Both the position numbers and the translations under genes were made by a program. A stretch of DNA of 64,000 bases from Mycteria americana (taxonomy: Eukaryota > Chordata > Aves > Ciconiiformes > Ciconiidae), in NCBI RefSeq assembly GCF_035582795.1, contig NC_134368.1, forward strand, positions 28,146,501 to 28,210,500. Direction: 5' to 3'. The notes under the pieces were generated by a model. The model saw only the letters and a program-made list of their open reading frames with translations, did not search any database and was not told where the DNA came from. Shown in pieces: positions 62,766-64,000 of this stretch. The number at the start of each line of letters is the position of its first letter. The stretch's first letter is position 1.

Positions 62766-64000
62766 TCATCTGTATGGCTCTGTACAGATAATGTTTGATG
62801 AGCAAGTTCTCATTTTGATGGTGTAACTATACTGTATTTTTTCCTGTTAAGAATAATTAATTTCGCTTTTGTAAATGATTTACATCTTTAACTGCACCTG
62901 TTGTGCAGATTTAATATAATATAAAATTCTGACTATATAGCAAACTAGTAGATTAAGTAATGTCTTTTATATGTAACTGTGGTAAAAATGTGGTAAAAAC
63001 TACACTGATTACTTTGGTATTTTAATTTAAAACATCCTGCCCTAGGAATAAATTTTGTTTGCCCTTCTACATTCCTTCACCCAAGTAAACCAACAAACCA
63101 AATGGAAGAAGAAAAAAAACGCATATAAACCAAACACATGCAGCAAGCAAATAGAAAATAAGCAAGAAAAAATGCAGTCATTAAAGGGCTTCTCTGTATA
63201 CTTATTTTTGTCAACAAACGAAGTCATTCTGTGTGTCGGAATCTACAGCGTCAGAGGCTGAACTGTGCTATTTTATCAGCCCCAAACTCCCTGTCTGTAG
63301 GATCTGTTGAAGTACCTTATAGCTGACCTAGTCTACAATATCGGTGCATATTAGAATTACAGCACTTTTATTCTGAATTACAGTGGACTTCTCTGGATTT
63401 TAGAAAAGCTTCATTGGTTCTTCCTCAAGAGTTGAATACATTTTTTTCTTAGCTAATATCAGGCAATCAGTATCTTAGCATTTGTGAAAAAAATATTTTG
63501 AAATAACCCTTTTGGTTTTTTATTGCATAATTAACATTACAATCCAACAGAGATTACTGCTGGAAATGCGGTTTCTAAGCAGAAAGACAAGTTGTATACA
63601 ATGATGTTTTAAGGAATAGGCTTTAGCTTGAGTGCTGTGATTGTCAATTACAAACTGAAATCATGATACACAGTAGTGTATCCGTTTTATAAAAGTCTAA
63701 ACAGTAGATTTCGAGTACTTGGGAAATTAATTGAAAGGTAAGTGTTTTGGCTTGCAATTTTTTTTAGAAACAATCTTCAAGGAAGGGGGTGGGTAAATTT
63801 TTGCCCACCTTTGTTGATGGTTCATAGGACTCTTCACTGCACATTTTGAATGGGTAAGAACTATGGGGCTGTTCATCAAGTAACTTTTTGGAAAAATAAT
63901 TTAATATTGCAACAGATACCAGCTCTGTTGTTTGGAAGCGTCCTGCAAGATCTGCTGAACATTCTTCTATACAGCAGAAACATAGTAAAACAAACTGTAT
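62766..64000. other. Downstream flank of SHISA3
   Basis: AT-rich DNA with no recognised exon, RNA gene or transposon. A T-rich run at 63,476-63,500 and (A)n runs near 63,110 are simple sequence only. The next gene by vertebrate synteny (ATP8A1, general knowledge) is not reached. Confidence 0.5.
63047..63052 (+). terminator. SHISA3: Alternative poly(A) signal AATAAA
   Basis: A second canonical hexamer, about 305 bp beyond the first and followed by TTTTGTTTG. It could serve a longer SHISA3 transcript; no expression data support it here. Confidence 0.4.

Overview
The window is nuclear DNA from a bird. The only protein-coding gene recognised with confidence is SHISA3, at the right end. The interspersed repeats are CR1 LINE fragments, a solo LTR of a type common in neoavian genomes, and a few weathered MIR-like pieces. 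Repeat density is low, there are no operons or bacterial signals, and the SHISA3 exons are separated by a GT-AG intron inside a strong CpG island. A neoavian (non-chicken-like) species is an inference from the LTR type only.

Layout. About 1-20,450: intergenic, AT-rich, with microsatellites, one MIR-like remnant (about 8,045-8,125) and no recognisable exon. About 20,450-23,714: a 5'-truncated CR1 LINE on the + strand holding the end of ORF1, a broken endonuclease region and an unbroken 496-codon reverse-transcriptase reading frame. 23,715-32,520: intergenic, with an antisense remnant of a much older CR1-like LINE at about 26,378-26,515. 32,521-33,125: a short CR1 3' end, then an eight-copy 30-31 bp minisatellite that runs into an isolated GC- and CpG-rich block. 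33,126-42,240: intergenic, including a palindromic octamer-motif cluster near 34.2 kb, a MIR-like SINE at 34.55 kb, a (TTTTA)n tract and an (AGAGAAG)n tract. 42,244-42,765: a third CR1 3' fragment. 49,558-50,152: a solo LTR on the - strand with a 5-bp target duplication that differs at one base. 50,153-59,560: intergenic. 59,560-62,760: SHISA3, with CpG-island promoter, two coding exons, 3' UTR and poly(A) signal.

How it fits together. The conserved vertebrate gene order around SHISA3 (BEND4 - SHISA3 - ATP8A1, from general knowledge) suggests the 59 kb upstream is the long non-coding interval towards BEND4. In that setting, cis-regulatory elements for a developmentally regulated single-pass membrane adaptor are expected, and the AT-rich octamer/homeodomain-site stretches are candidates. 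SHISA3 encodes a signal peptide, an eight-cysteine extracellular domain, one transmembrane helix and a proline/serine-rich tail with a PPPY motif.

I found no undescribed multi-gene system. The items most worth a second look are the minisatellite/CpG block at 32.7-33.1 kb with its three-unit higher-order pattern, the octamer palindrome near 34.28 kb, and the CR1 copy whose reverse-transcriptase frame outlasted its endonuclease.
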